Source: Lanius collurio (Eukaryota; Chordata; Aves; Passeriformes; Laniidae). Taken from it: DNA of 64,000 nt. The translations under genes were made by a program, and so were the position numbers. The first letter of the stretch is position 1; each line of letters starts with the position of its first letter. The notes beneath the pieces were generated by a model. The model did not search any database, had not been told where the DNA came from, and worked only from the letters and a program-made list of their open reading frames with translations. Where the stretch lies: contig JACBWW010000040.1 of assembly GCA_020086605.1 (NCBI GenBank), positions 49,130 through 113,129 of the forward strand, in the 5' to 3' direction. Below are positions 13,683-28,600 of the stretch, one piece after another.

Positions 13683-16600
13683 GTAAATACACATCTGTGT
13701 TTCCATAGCCTCTATATGCCTTATGATTTTTTTTCAGTAGAAAAATTATAGTACTGTTTTTCTATCTATATATAGTGTTCATTACATTCCTATGGTAAGA
13801 AAAGCTCTTTATGCTGCTCTGCTGTTGTAAGAAAAGCTCTTAAGAGGTTGCAAGGGATGAAATTAAAATATCTGTTTAGGTATATCCTGAGGATCAACTG
13901 GTTAACTAAGAGATAGGTGTTTCATATTTTTATCTATGTTTATTGGTTTGTAATTCATGTAATTATAAAGCTTAACTTTAAAATCCAAATCTAGATTGTC
14001 TCAAAACTACAAAGGTGGTTCTGCACTGGACAGTTGAAACTTGAATTTGCTGATAATATTGTGAAATAAAGACTGAGAAAGACTGAAAATGGTATGTGAT
14101 TCCTTTTTTTCATGTATGTTTAAATACATATTTCATTCAGGTTACCCTGAGAAAGTGGAAGGATAAATTATATTTTTGTCAGAGAGATAAGGAGATTCCA
14201 GCTGGAAATAATGTATGTTTCTCTCTTAATTAGGAGGGCCAAACATATGTTGGCAGAGAAGATGCTATGACAGAACAGGATATTGGTATGGAATTTGGCA
14301 TTTTTATATTCTTTCTTCTTCCTGTATCCTAATAGATGAACTAAGCTTCATATGGTTTTTTCCCCTGTTCAGTTAATTGTTCTGTGTTTGTTGTATTTTT
14401 TTTTTTAGAAAATCTGAAAGTTGAATTTTATGGGATTCACTTCAAAAAGCATGACTTCTAGCATAGCTTGTGGGCTTTAAGTATATTCATATACTTGTTA
14501 CTAATTTATTTCTTGCTTCTCTTGAAATAGCACCTGTAAAAATACTATATCGTATAGCACCTGTTGCAATTACTGTAAAATCATTCTCTTAAGTTTTGTA
14601 TAATGGCAGCATTGTTATACTATTACACCTAAGACAGTCTTGGGACTTCTCATTTGAGTTTAAAAAAATTCTGAAAGTTGGTAGAAGTCTACGGATTTTC
14701 CTATTGATTTCTTACCAAAGCAGCTAACTGCCAGATCTGGACTGTCCTATGACTTAAGCTTTACATAAGTTCCTGGAAGGCAGTTTCATTAAGTAAACTG
14801 CGTCCTTTAATTCTTGAGTGAGAATCTGAGAGGCAAGAAACTTAGTTTGGTATATTTTCATGGTTCAAAAGTTGCCTGGATTTAATTTACTATAATAAAT
14901 TCCGTGAAACTACCAAACTTGGGATGCTTTGGATTATTAAGCAATAGACATAATCATACATTATTTGAAGAAAAAATAGAAAGTAGCATAACTGATTGAT
15001 AGAAGCCCTGAATGTCATAGGACATAAGAACTTTACTTCAGGCTTCCTTTTCTCTACAATAGCATATTATATCCTGACTTTTCAGATTTAAGCATGTTTG
15101 CTTAAAGGTCTACAAGTTTTCATTATTTCCTGGTAAAACTAGTCAAAGAATCTCTCTCTACAAATGTGTGAATTACACTTCTCTGTTTTTTTATTGGAAA
15201 GAAAGGAGCATTGGTTAGTCAGGCATCAAAGCACAGGAATAAAGAGCATTACACCAAAAAAAATGCAAAAGCATCCCAGCACAAGCATCCCAGCACACTA
15301 CTCTCCACTAGAATAAAACAGTAAAAGTTTAAAGCATGCAGTACGTGATAAAGGAAGGAGGAAAACATTGTCTAGAATAAAGAGAAAATATACTCTCAGA
15401 TATGTAGTGCAATGTGTTTTAATAAATTATTACTAGTGTGTTAATCTTACTGGTTGTGAGGAGTCTAATTATGTTATCTTATTTCTTTGTGTTTAGTTCT
15501 TCATGGCCTTGATCTGGAAAGTGAGCATTGCATCTTTGAAAATCTCAATGGTACTGTGACCCTCATCCCACTGAATGGAGCGCAGTGTTCTGTGAATGGT
15601 ATTCAGATTACAGAACCCACACACCTCAACCAAGGTATTACCTAGGTTAATGTCATTTTTCGGGCACAGCCTCTTTGCTTCTTCCCGGCAACAGCACTGA
15701 AAAATATTTGTGTGCATATAAAGGGGTTGTTGTTTAATTAGTTTTAATTTCATATCTTCTCAACTACAATCCAAAACCAGGAAAACCCCATGGTGTTTTT
15801 GTTGCCAAAGAATTGCCATGTGGTGAAAAGAGGATTCTTTGTTAATTCCAACCACTTCTGTCTTGGTTTGAAAGACAGGTGCCTGCCAAGGGTGGGAACC
15901 TCCCTTGGAATGGAGAATATGATCCCCTTCTCTCCAAATGATAATAAATTGAAATTAAGGGGCTTTCAGGCAAAGATACGGGAAAGGAATGACAGTTCTT
16001 TACTATGTATGGATAACAAGGCAAACAAACAACACCGGCAGCAAACCCAAGCAGCACAGAACCCCATCCCCAGGCTCTCCCGGCCGCAGGCGCTTTCCCC
16101 TTCGGTGCAGTTCCGCTCAGAGCCGCCAGGGCCACAGAGTGTCCCAGCAGTGTGTGTTTTTCTCATCAGGTGCTGTTATATTACTTGGAAGAACCAACAT
16201 GTTTCGCTTTAACCACCCTAAAGAAGCTGCTAAGCTAAGGGAGAAAAGAAAGGTAAGATTAAATCAGTGTTTGGTAAATTTAAACCTTTTCATAATTTTA
16301 TTTCTAATATAGACATGCCTAGATTGTTGTATCATGATTTTTTTTTTATTTGCTTCATGTTCTTTAGTTAATATTTCATCAGAGTTTTTAAGCAAATCAT
16401 AGCTTGTCTAATACTTCTATTTTATGGTCTGTTGTTAGAGTGGACTGCTATCTTCCCTCAGCTTGTCTATGACTGATCTTTCTAAATCTTGTGAGAACCT
16501 GTCAGCAGTTATGCTCTATAATCCAGGGTGAGTATATTCTAAAATACAGTTGTTATAATTCCAGTCATTCTTCATTTTAGCTGTTTGAAATGTTCCAGAA

Positions 16601-19600
16601 GCATTATGACTAAAGCAGTTCAGCCAAATAATGCCATGGCAAATTTTATGTTTGTACTTTCTTCAGAATTACAAGTTAACTGTTCTTCTTGAGAAAAGTG
16701 CATTTTGAACTGAAAATTAAGATTTCTGAAGTTCATATAATACCAATACAAGCATAAAAAGGCTGAGAAATTAATGTCTTGTATTCTCCATCAGTACCTC
16801 TGAGTAAGTGGCCTAGTTAAGATATGGAAAACAGTTTTATTATGCAGTTACAATGACATAGAATGCTTATGGTAGAAAAGCTGTTTTTAGTGATTTTTTC
16901 CCTCTGTTCCTAAAGTGACTTACAGAGAATTGATGGCGTGCTGTTCTAATTTTTTTTCCGTAGCTAGAGCCTGTGTTTTGAGTATGGCATGAGGTACTTT
17001 AACTACCTATGTGCTTTTGAAAAATTGACTGTAAATTGAATTATAACCTTGGATAGTGCAGCTTTATTCCCAAATTTTACTTTGGGGTTGCTCTTTATCC
17101 ATTAGATTTTAGGAAGATTAGACAGGTAATAATAATGTCTAGTTAAAAGATGTCTGAAATACAGGGATTGTGTTGAGTAACACTGCTTCAAATGTGACTG
17201 TTACTCTTTTGCTACTGAGCTACTTACAGAGATCTCATGATTGTGAACTGGTTGCTAATAAATTACATCATATTTTCAGATAGAGATGATAAGGTTTAAA
17301 AAAGCATAGTATAAGTATACTTTTCTATTTCTTCAGCTTTTCAAACAGTTGAATCTAAAAACTTTCAGTGACAGTTGCTAGTATTATGTTTTCTGTGAGC
17401 TGGGGATAGTTCCTGGCTGTGGTTACCTCTGGTTATTGGTGAGCTATTCTGGCCTTTCCCCTAACTGAGAATGTTATTCTGCTATAATATTGTTATGAAT
17501 AATTGCATTATACTGGATAGTACTAACCTTAACTCTGCAGTCAGCATTCAGTAGGACAGATTGTTTCAGCATTGCCTCACTAGTAGTCTCTCAGTGTTAT
17601 GGCAAAATTTAATGGAATGGACAAGGCCCAGTGGTTAAAAATTATTTCCCAGCCCAAGCAGTCATACTGTCTTCAGATAATGCCAAATCCATGTCTTACA
17701 GAAAGGGTTTTTCCTGCAGAACTTATTTAAAACAAAAAAAAAAAAACCCAAAAAAAAGAGAGAGAGGGAGTCTGGAGAGTTACTTGATTGTCCTGATGGA
17801 GTAGATTGCAAGGTCATCTACTTTTTTTTTCCTCTTATCAGTTTGCATCTCGCCTTGCTTTCCTGGAAATCAAACAGTATGGATAGTATTATTAGATTGT
17901 CAATGTATGCAGCGATTTTTTGAAATGCTGCTGTTTTTCCCATCTAACACTTCCTGTGACTTTACCTTTTTTGGGTGTGATTGGGAGACCACTCTTGCAT
18001 CTTTGTGGCCCTTGACTGCACTTGCTTCAACAGTTCCATGCCTTCCTGTGCTGGGTCCCCAGACCTGGGCATGGCACTCCAGGTAGACTCTCACCCAAGC
18101 AGAGCCTTGGGGCAGAACCACCTCTCTGGATCCCTACCCATACTGCTTTGGATGCAGCCCAGGACACATTTCATATAATTTATACTACACATAAGAATAC
18201 ATATGGTTCATGCGGTGTGGAAGTGAACGTTGTCCTAATAGATCAGTGATTAAAAAAAACCCAAATACCTTCATGTCCCCTTCTCCCCCTAAAAAAACCC
18301 CCAAAAAACAACCCCTTCAAAAAAAACCCAACCCTGCAAAAAACTCCAAACCTCAAATGTTACTTTTCTGTCTGCTTTTATACTGCTGCAAAAGCAGGTT
18401 TTGAAGGTTGCACTGATGTTTTCCTGAACCCTACAAATCAGTAGAAGAAAGCATTTTCCTTAATTGATACATCTTTACAGACAATGCAATGAGGCAACAG
18501 CAGCTTTTCAGCTTAGTCTGGGGTACCCTGGCAATTTTAACTTTATTTATGTTGGTGTTTTTTTCGCATCTCCTCTTTGTAACAGCACTGGGATTTTTCT
18601 GATCATATGGTGAGGTTGTCACAAAGAGATAATTGTTCATAAGGTTATTTTAAGGGTAACAGCAGGCTGGCATAAATACAAGTTAAAGAAAAGAATATGT
18701 TTTGAATAAAGCAGACTCTGAACTCTCTACTTCTAACTAAAAATGCTGCCAAGCGAGTGCTGTGCTACAGTGGTTATTCTTTTTAGTGGTGACTATGTTC
18801 ATCCTTGATGAAACATTCAATAAATTGTATCTCTGAGTGTCAAAGGCAGGGTAATTTTACCCAAGAAGTGGGGTGAAGCAGCTTGCATTCTGGAAAACTG
18901 CAGAACAGAAAAGAACATCCTACACTAAATCTAGTTTGTTGGGGATTGTTTGTTTGCTTGTTTGTTTGTTTTATCAGGAGCAATGCTATGACCCTTTTCT
19001 TCAGTAGATTGGAGTATCAGTTTCTCACTACATGATGTTAATACTGCCCACCACGAGGCCAAGATTCAGTATCTGGCCCTTTGGGTTTCTTTCTGTGCAA
19101 TTTTCATGGCTGACTAGCATTCTGCCTGTTGCTAATTTAACCTTTTCAAGACTACTTTTTCTTCCAATTTCAGTATTGATAACCCAAGGATGTAGCTAAA
19201 TTTGCAGTTTTTGTAGGTTGCAGTAAAGATTCTGGTAAGATCTAGCATCTTTAGCAATCAATGGCAGAAGAGCCTATGGGGATTACCTTCAGTTTTTGTG
19301 AAAGCAACATTATGGATCTTGATTACTGTATCTGTATCTTTTCCATGTGAAAACCAGCATTGTCCTTAAAAGTGTTTTCAGAAGGATGGTCTTTTCTTGT
19401 GTGCGCTTTTTTGTTTGGCTGTTGATTTCCCATATGAGGGAAATGATCTGGTTGCATAAAATTTTGACTTAATGTGCAAAATTCTTCATTCTACTTCTTC
19501 CCAGTCTTTGTCTTTAGTTTGGTGTCGTGGAACACTACTTCAGATAATAAGCTTTGCATAAAATAGAATTTTGCATGTAGATTTATGCTGAAGATTTAAT

Positions 19601-22600
19601 TTGTGGGCCTTTTCTTAACTACATGATGTTGTAACTGTAAAATTATTGATGAGAAACCTTGGTCTTGTCATGGGTTTAGTATGGGAGGTTTGGTTTGTTT
19701 TGTTTTTTGTTTTTTTTTTTAACTTAATCTCATGAATTGGCATACTGAATGGCCTTGTAACATCTCTGTAGTCCTGCCAGTCCTCAGTCTTTCCTAACAG
19801 ATGTAGTATCAGATTGCACTTTTGTGCTGTGTAAATTAAGCTACTGCAGTACTGTGCTAGTGGAACTGACTTCCTTTCTCTGCAGCTTATCTACACTGCT
19901 CATATCACTAGATATGACACATTTTCCAGGAAAATGGTGTCCATTTAATTAAAAACTGATCAGATTAAGTTTCTTTGTGGTATATCTACCATAGAAGAAA
20001 GAGTAGGTTCTAGTCTTTAATATCTGTTTCTTTTTAATTTCAAGCTAATATGCTTTTTTCAATTCACAATAGTGCTCACATTAATAAATGGAATAGAGCT
20101 TATGTAAAATAGATTTTTATTAGGATAGACTAAATCAGAAAATGTCAGTCTTGCACCTGTGCACCTGTGCACCTGTGCTTTGTAAAACTGATAGTGATGT
20201 GTTACAGCCTGTGGATTTGGTTTTTTTTTCTTTTGTGGTGCTGAGATTTTTTTTGTTGTAGTAGCTTTTTAAAGAAACAAGGTTACTTCAGTCAGGCCTG
20301 TCCTGCCTCTCCAGAGGCCTGTCCTGAAATAACTTTGAGCCCGCAATGAGTTTGAAGCACATATTCCAGGGGTCTCAAAAGTGGTGAGTTCCTAAATACA
20401 TTAAGAAAATAGGCAGCCAGCTAAGGAAGACTGGCATCATTCTTACCCCTGCAGAAGAAAGGATGCAGTATGAGCACCTCAGAGGATGGAGACACTGAAT
20501 AACCTCATTGTGGGACAGCCTTCACTGGAGCTCAGACCATGTTAGGCACCTCCAGGTAGCAACAACTCTTGTCTTCATAGGAGTATTTAAAGGTCTAAAA
20601 TGCATTAAACATGGATTTTTAAAACACCTTGGTGTTGCATTTGGAGGCTGTTGACTGGAGTGCTAATGATGATCTGTATTTTGCTTCAGGAAAGAGCCAT
20701 TTTCACTGAAGGAAAACCAGTTTTGCACAACTAATTCCTTTTTCCCAAACAACTTCTCAGGCACCTCCTGCTTCATTTCAGTATAAGGTAGAACTGATAA
20801 CGCCACTGTTGAAGGTATTAGGGACAATTCCTCAAAGAGAAAAGCAGAGAATTTTTCATCACCAATCTGTTTTCATACCAGACTGATTGCTCTGATGGTT
20901 CATTTTTGTTGTATTAGATCTCAATCAAAAGTTAGTTACCATTTTTATGCTTATATAAAATATATCTGCCAAATTATGTATTTTATAGAACAGTCAAAAC
21001 ACCAAAAGGTTTTGCTCTGGGTTTTCCACGTTATGTTAGCTGATCTAACATTTTACTTTATTGTGGCTTAACCAAGCATTGGGATGCAGTCAAATTGTTC
21101 TTTGCCAATTGTCTAAGTAAAGATGGTCTGTGTCAGATAGCACCCAAAGGAAACCTGCATTTCCACAAGCCAGGGCTGTATTTCTCTGGGCCTATGTTTT
21201 TTGGGACTGAATAATTATGACATTTTGTCAGCCGAGCCCTGGGTAAGAAGTGATAGCTAAAAAGTCTGGATTCCAGATAGCAGATCATAGCCAAAGGGAG
21301 AAATTTTGAGGTATAACTTTAATAAAAAAAAGGGGGAAGGAAACCCCAAAGCACTTGTTAATCACTGAATGAAGGTTTTGCTTCCTGAAGGCCCCCAAGA
21401 TTGCTGCTTGTTCCTTTTCAGCACTCTGTGGATTTTATATCCACTTTGTGGATTTCTGCTGCATTGCTGCTGCAGCAATTGTGATCAAACTGAAAATACT
21501 AAGTTATCATCATCTATCCTTGTAAAGTGTCCACCTTAGTTAAATGCAGATGTGGCTGGACTCTTGGTGAGACAGTTTCACAAGAATCTCTGAATGCCTG
21601 GAGCTGGGTGTAAAAATCTACACAGGCTAATTGTGCAGGGATTGTAGAAGATTTTTTTTAAAATGAATTTGTGAGAAATAGGGAAAAATGAAATACAGAA
21701 TTTGTGAAACTAGTCATTCTCCATTATTGCAGCCATTAGAAAGATGCTTCTCGAATATGGAGGAATCAGAGTTTGTTACAGTAGCTTTATAACAGTTAGA
21801 TTATTGGTGTACTATTTGCATATTTCCAAGGATAATTTCTTTTTGTTGTATGCATTTCTATGATTTTAAAAAGAGATATTAAAAATGCCTTATTTTTAGA
21901 AGCCTATGTATATAATTGTGGTCATGATGTCTTAAACTGCAATTTATCAAAAATTTGAAGTTAACTTGGGGTGCAGTCTTGCATTTTTTTTCAGTATTTA
22001 TGGACTGTTTCACTAGCCTGCATATCCTTAAGCTCTAACAAGCCTGAAATAACTGAATATGTATGTATTTGATTGAGTAATTTAATCCATATATAGGTTC
22101 TTTCTGCCTTTTTAATATTTGTTACTAAAAAGTTCCCTAAAGAAAACATAAATCAATGAAATTAAAATAAGAAAAATACTCATGTACAACTGTAATAAAA
22201 GCTGATATTAAAAAATGACATAAATTCATAACCTTGTCAAACTAAATACATTAAAATCTCAAAATATTCTAAATGAATGGGTTTGAATTGTGTTCTGTCC
22301 TTGAATGTTGCACTTTGGGGTTTTTCAACCCATCCTAGAAATATTTGGGATTTTTTTCTTTTTCTTGGAAGGAAGTGGCAGAACTATTAGCACACACTAC
22401 TGTAGTTTTGTAGCCCTTTCCCTTCTCAGAAGTGGCTAAGTTAATAGGACGCAGGATGAAGAGAATAATTTTTGGCATTTGTCATTGGCATTTGAAAAAT
22501 GTGTTTAGAAAGAATAATTATTTGACTTCTACTTCTGAGATTTAGTATGATAAATGTTCTATGAATCTAACCAATTTAGTCTCCAATAAAACAAAGCACT

Positions 22601-25600
22601 GTTTATTTTAAAGTATTCTGTACTGCTAATATGTTTTTTCTATCAATTCCTTTCTCAATTGATCACTTGGTTTCCCCCTGCCTCCCGTGGCAGTCTTTTC
22701 CCTGTAAAAGGACCGATCTGTCTAAGGTAGAGAAGTTAAATTTTTATGTACTGATTGCCATGTCTGCATGTAGTTAACTCGCAGAGGCTATTATAGTCAC
22801 CTATGTGTCTTGCTTAACTTTCCTTTTAAAATACTTTTCCCCCAGAAATTAATTTATTTTTCTATTTATACTCATGTCAGCATGATTCATGATTTTGTAA
22901 CCTTAATGAGGGAACTGTTTTTTGTTCTTGTAGAAAGTAGTCTTACAAAACTTCATTTGTATCATTATCATCTAAACAGACAGCAACTTGCATCATGTCT
23001 TCCTATTTTTGTGATACTCAGAAAACAACCTTTTTACTGTTTTGTTTTTGTTTTTTTTTTTTAAATTAGGCTAGAATTCGAGAGACAGCAACGAGAGGAG
23101 TTTGAAAAATTAGAAAGTAAAAGGTAATATTGTCCTCTGTGGTATTTATATGTGTCTGTATATACAAGTTATAGACTCATTTAAATAATGAATTTGGAAT
23201 CACAGTGTTATTCAGCAAGCAGATGATCCTGAATAGCTGAATTGGAGCTAACTGGTATTTAGCAAAGAAACTCTGGAATACAAAGGTGAAAGGAGGATAG
23301 ATTGTACAGATATATTACCCTTGCTCTTAACTTTCATGGTTTTACCTTAAAAGATGGCAAATTACATACTTTATTCATATCTCTTTTTTATGGTTTATCT
23401 TTGGATTGAATTTTAATAGGAGAAACTCATGTGTTACGTTCTGCTTCTCTTATATCAAGCTGTGGTGTGGAATGGGCACACTAATCACGCTTTTCAGAAC
23501 TTTACGTGAAAGTTGGCTTGAAATACAAAAGAAGGAATTGTTATCATCTGGCAAACTGAGCTAATTGTTTTGGCTCATCATACCTGCTAAGACTGTGGAA
23601 GTGAGAGCTGTGCCCTGTTGCAGATCTCAGCACTGGTTAGATTCACAAGCTGAAAACCTTTCTGCCTTCTCAGCTTGAAGTGGTGTGGTCCATTTTGATA
23701 GAGCTCTTTATGTAGTTGGACTAAGTGAAGTAAACTCAGGAAAATCCTGAAGCTCTGAAGCACTGAAAGATCCTATTCAGCAACTAATGCAACACAGGAT
23801 CACTGATATTTACTCTTTTTTTGTTATTTTGGTGGAATTTGAATTCAGGTTGTGCAGAAGTTAATTCACTTGTATTTTAATTCATCTGACTTCTCTCCAA
23901 ATAACCAGTTGACTTGCAGGTTGCCTCTATTTGTATTATGGGGAAAATGGTGACTCTCAAGTAAGAGAGATTAGATTCCACAGGACATAATAAATTATCT
24001 TAAATCTTACAATCCTGTTGATTAGTATTTCAGCTGGAGTTACCTAAAGTGAAATCATTGCTTTAATTCATCTGTTGGCTTAAATTTGGTGATTAGATTA
24101 AATTAAATTAAATTGCTAATCAAGTCCTTCTATACAAGTTTTTGTGCCCGAGTATGTATGTAAAAAAAAAAATACATATTTACTCTGCACTGTCTGCATG
24201 GATATGTTCTGTCAATATTTTTATTGGATTTGATAAAGCTAATACAGTCTAATTTTTTAATAACATAAGTGCTATATAACATGTCTTCCTATGACTTTAT
24301 ATATCCACAGCTTTATATGAATCTCTTTTTGATTTGTCTCATGCATTGAGTCATTTCCAAGCGATGAAGGATCTTAACCTGTAGCAAAACAAAACTTTAA
24401 AAAATAAATGGTTATATATACTCAAAAATCCTTGTCCAAACCTTTTTAACTTTATGTAAATGTTTTACTGTAGGAAACAAATAGAAGAGATGGAAGAAAA
24501 ACAAAAATCTGACAAAGCAGAACTTGTAAGAATGCAGCAAGAAGTAGAGTCACGGCGCAAAGAGACAGAAATAGTTCAGCTGCAAATACGAAAACAGGAG
24601 GAGAGTCTGAAACGGAGAAGTGTTCACATTGAAAGCAGGTTAAAGGATTTGCTGGCTGAAAAAGAAAAATTTGAAGAAGAGAGATTACGAGAACAACAGG
24701 AGATAGAGCTTCAAAAGAAAAAGCAGCAGGAAGAAATTTTTGCCCGGGTCAAAGAGGAGTTGCAGCGACTACAAGAGCTTAATCATAATGAAAAAGCAGA
24801 GAAAATGCAGATTTTTCGTGAACTAGAAAAACTAAAAAAGGAAAAAGATGAGCAGTATCTTAAGCTGGAATCAGAAAAAAAGAGGCTTGAAGAACAGGAA
24901 AGAGAACAGGTGATGCTGGTGGCTCACCTCGAGGAACAGCTTCGAGAGAAGCAGGTCATGATAGAGCTCCTGAAGAGAGGGGATGTGCAAAGAGTAGAAG
25001 AAGAGAGAAGAGATCTGGAAGAGATCAGAGAATCTCTTTTAAAAGTCAAGGAAGCCCGATCTGAAGGTGATGAAAACCATGAAGAGTTAGAAAAAGCACA
25101 ATATGATTTTGTAGAGTTTAAAAGGAAACAGCTGGAACAGTTGGCTATTTTGGAAAAAGATTTAATTCAACAAATGGATCACCTAGAAAAGGAAATAGCA
25201 GATGAAAAAAGAGCTTTGGAGCACTTAAAATTTGCACATGAAGAACATTATTATCTCAAGAGAGATGATGAAAACTTCATGGATGCCATACTCAAGGCTG
25301 AGGAAGTTGACAAGATTAAGCCAGCGGAATACAGGCTCCAATCTAAAGTACGCCAGCTTGAGTACCTGAAGAGTAATCATTTTCCAGCTCTGCTGGAGGA
25401 AAAACAAAGAGCTTCTGACATCCTTGATAGGGGCTTGTTAGGTTTAGATAATACTCTCTATCAAATAGAGAAAGAAATAGAAGAAAAAGAAGAGCAGCTT
25501 GCCCAGTATAGGGCTAGTACAAATCAGCTGCAGCAGCTTCAAGAAACCTTTGAATTCACAGCCAATGTAGCTCGGCAGGAAGGAAAGGTTCGGAAAAAGG

Positions 25601-28600
25601 AAAAAGAAATCCTTGAATCAAGGGAAAAGCAGCAGAGGGAGGCCCTGGAGCAAGCTGTTGCTAAGTTAGAAAGGAGGCATTCTGCTTTGCAGCGTCGTTC
25701 CACCATAGACTTTGAAATAGAGGAGCAGAAACAGAAGCTCGCCACGTTGAACAACAGCTGTGGCGAGCAGGCAGGGCTGCAGGCGAGTCTGGAAGCTGAG
25801 CAGAAAGCTCTTGAACAAGACCGAGAACGGTGAGTGCTGTGGTATCTTCCATTTAGCAGAACCTGTCTGCAAAAGGGGAATAATTTTATACCGTGGATGT
25901 TGAGAGCGCAATTTGTTCAGTGTCCTGGTACTTGAGTTTCTTAATGAATTTCAAGTAGTTTATCCAGAATTGAAACTCTACTGCTTTTTAAATTATTCTT
26001 GCTCACTTATTAAGTTCTGGTATGTTTGGATACTTATCCCATCCTCAGCAGGATATTATATGAATTAGCCATCACAGTACTTAAATTGTTTGACCTATGT
26101 AGAAAGCTCAGATATCCTTATGTTCTGCCCTTAGAGCAAATGTACTATCTAAAACCATTTTTCTATTATTTCTGTATAACATTTTTTTTTCTTTAACAAT
26201 AACAAGTTAAATGTTTGTTCAAGATTTGGAGACTGTAACAGTAAACCTGCCAAATGCCTCTCTCAACTGGTGATGAACTGAACACCTTGGTATTAAGAGT
26301 AAATGGGGGTAAATGTTTAATTTTTTAATGGCCCTGGTTTCAGGGCTAAATAAAAATAAGCTAGCCATGTATCCATGTAAAATTTGATTATGCTTTTCAA
26401 GCTTATTGGAAAATATACAGAGGCTTTAATACTGCCCAATGTGGTGACAATCCCTTTTAGGCAGAGAAGCAATGTCATTGGTTATACTCCTGGTGTCTTG
26501 TGGCATAACATTTAGCCTGAGAAGCTCAGAGAAAAGTCAGTCAGGTCAGGAAAGGATCTTTCTCTGTGGAAGAAGAGGAAGGAATATTTTGAGTTTTTTT
26601 TGACCTAAGCAAAAATTCACTAAAATAAATGTATTCAATCCTGCAGTATGGAAAAAGCGCAGCACTGCCATTTTTAAATGTGTTACCTGATTTGCTAAAT
26701 CAGAGCTCTCAAACCTGTGAATATCAGTGAAAAAATGAATTTTTTTTTTCTTGAGGTAGCATTTGTCGTTATTTTGTTAATACTTCACTAATTTATCTGA
26801 ATATTTTTTCATAAGCCCTTCAAACAGATGTGGGAAAACCACCTAAAAGAAGAAACTTGCCTGTAGCCAAATTGAAGAGCTCTTCTGTATTCTGTTCCTT
26901 TTAAACCATTACCAGAAGAGTTGCTTTATATACAGTGTGTAGAGGTGACTTTTTCAACATTTATAGCTACATTGTTTGGCTTTAGTTAAGCATTTTCAGT
27001 ACTGATTGATCATTTTGTAGTGTTTATTGCCATTATTTTCCATAATTGTCGTGAACATAAAATCTCATTTTCTACACTAAACATCTTACTTTAGTCAACT
27101 AAAGTGAGCTATAAACGACTGGAGGTTCCACAAAAATAGACAGCTTAGTTTGCCCTCAAGATTGCTTGGTTGTGTGGTAAGTGAAAAAATACATTGTCAG
27201 CCAGAAGACTGAGGTTTGGAGTAGATACTAAGGAAGTAAAAAGGTATCTCTCTTTTTTTTCTTCTCTTTTTTTCCCTTGTTTTTTTTTCTTGTTTACTTT
27301 AAACTCCTCTTGCACAGGCTACATAAAACTTTGAGGTCTTTCAGTGAATAGCCCATGGGCCTGAATAATTCAATTCAGAATGTTTTTGTTAATGTGGAGG
27401 CAGGAGAAAGATCTAAAGATATATAAGTATGTTAAAAATTTCAGGCTATGTATTGCTCTTGTGTTTGAGTTTACATTTCAAAGTATATGATGCCATAGTG
27501 TTTCAAAGGAAGCTACTCCACAGCTGGGTACTGTAAAGCACACCTTTATTGGCCAAGCTGGGAGCATGCAGGGTTTAACATCTCCATGTGCATGTCTGCC
27601 ATGGTCATCTTACAGAGGTTTTTTATAAGTTTACAAATTTGTCATTATACATTTACAAGTTCATCATCCACCCTTGTTTTGGCCATTTATCTATAAAAGT
27701 TACAGTCCTAAGGGGTCTTACATGACTTGAGGTTTCCTTATCTTAGGTTTACAAACACAGCACTCTATTCTTAATATATTTATCACATCTATTTTGCTAA
27801 TACACACTTAATTCTACTCTTACACAGTTTGTTGCTATATTAGTTGTACTTAATGTATAACTGTGTATTGATTGTGTTCTTATTCTCCTATTACATTTTT
27901 CTACCCTTTTGTGACAGTTCTTCTATTTGTCATTAAAACAGTCGTTAGCATGTGTCTTCCTCCTTATCGCTTAGCCTGTAGGGTTTAGACCCTCAAACCC
28001 ATTAGCTTGCATTCTATTCCCTTATCATCCTAGTCCATTTGGGTTTGGTTTTTTTTCAAGAGCAGTTAGTGTTAGGCACAGCATCTCCTATTCAGTTATC
28101 ATCATAGCCCCTTCCGGGGCTAGGCTTCTTGTTTTGCAAAAGCAGTTGCAGTCGAGCACAGCAGCCAACACCCAACTTTTATTAATCTATACTTTCGTAT
28201 AAAGCACTTATGTTTAAGGAGCTCTATGTTTCATATGTTAAAGGAGTCCTGTGTTTAAAGGAGTCGTGTGTATCAATAGTAAGCATATGAATTATATATG
28301 TTTCTTATTGTTTATCGAGATCCCATTGTGTGATTATTGTCTTGGTTTGAAAAGACAGGTGTCTGTTAAGGAAGACAGGAGCCTCCCTTGAAGTGAAGGA
28401 GGCAACCCCCTTCTCTCTGAATTATTATAATTTTGAAATTAAGGGGCTTTCAGGCAAAGATATAAAGAATAGGAATAACAGTTCTTTACTAAAATACAGA
28501 TATATAAACAGGCAAACAAACAACAGCTGTGGCAGTGACAGCAAACAGAAGCACAAACCCAGTGCAGCCTCTCTTGGCTGTCTCCTCAAGAGAAAGAAAT

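Larger units (their letters stand above)
16528..23069 (+). other. KIF16B: 6.5-kb intron between W5 and W6
   Basis: It holds a minus-strand CR1 fragment (about 17985-18170), an A/C-rich low-complexity block (18246-18355), an A-rich block (17730-17765), GTTT-type runs near 18945-18972 and three copies of GCACCTGT (20153-20176). The rest is unremarkable AT-rich sequence with no coding exon recognised. Confidence 0.85.

Noticed and set aside
15842..16312. Overlapping open frames on both strands around exon W4
   Set aside because: They are LTR sequence read in several frames, or out-of-frame readings over the true exon.
24460..24473. ATG giving an apparent start for the large stalk frame
   Set aside because: It is upstream of the splice acceptor at 24473 and in the intron; the real frame enters from exon W6.
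25225..25911. Minus-strand frames over the stalk exon
   Set aside because: They are shadows of the strongly coding + strand.
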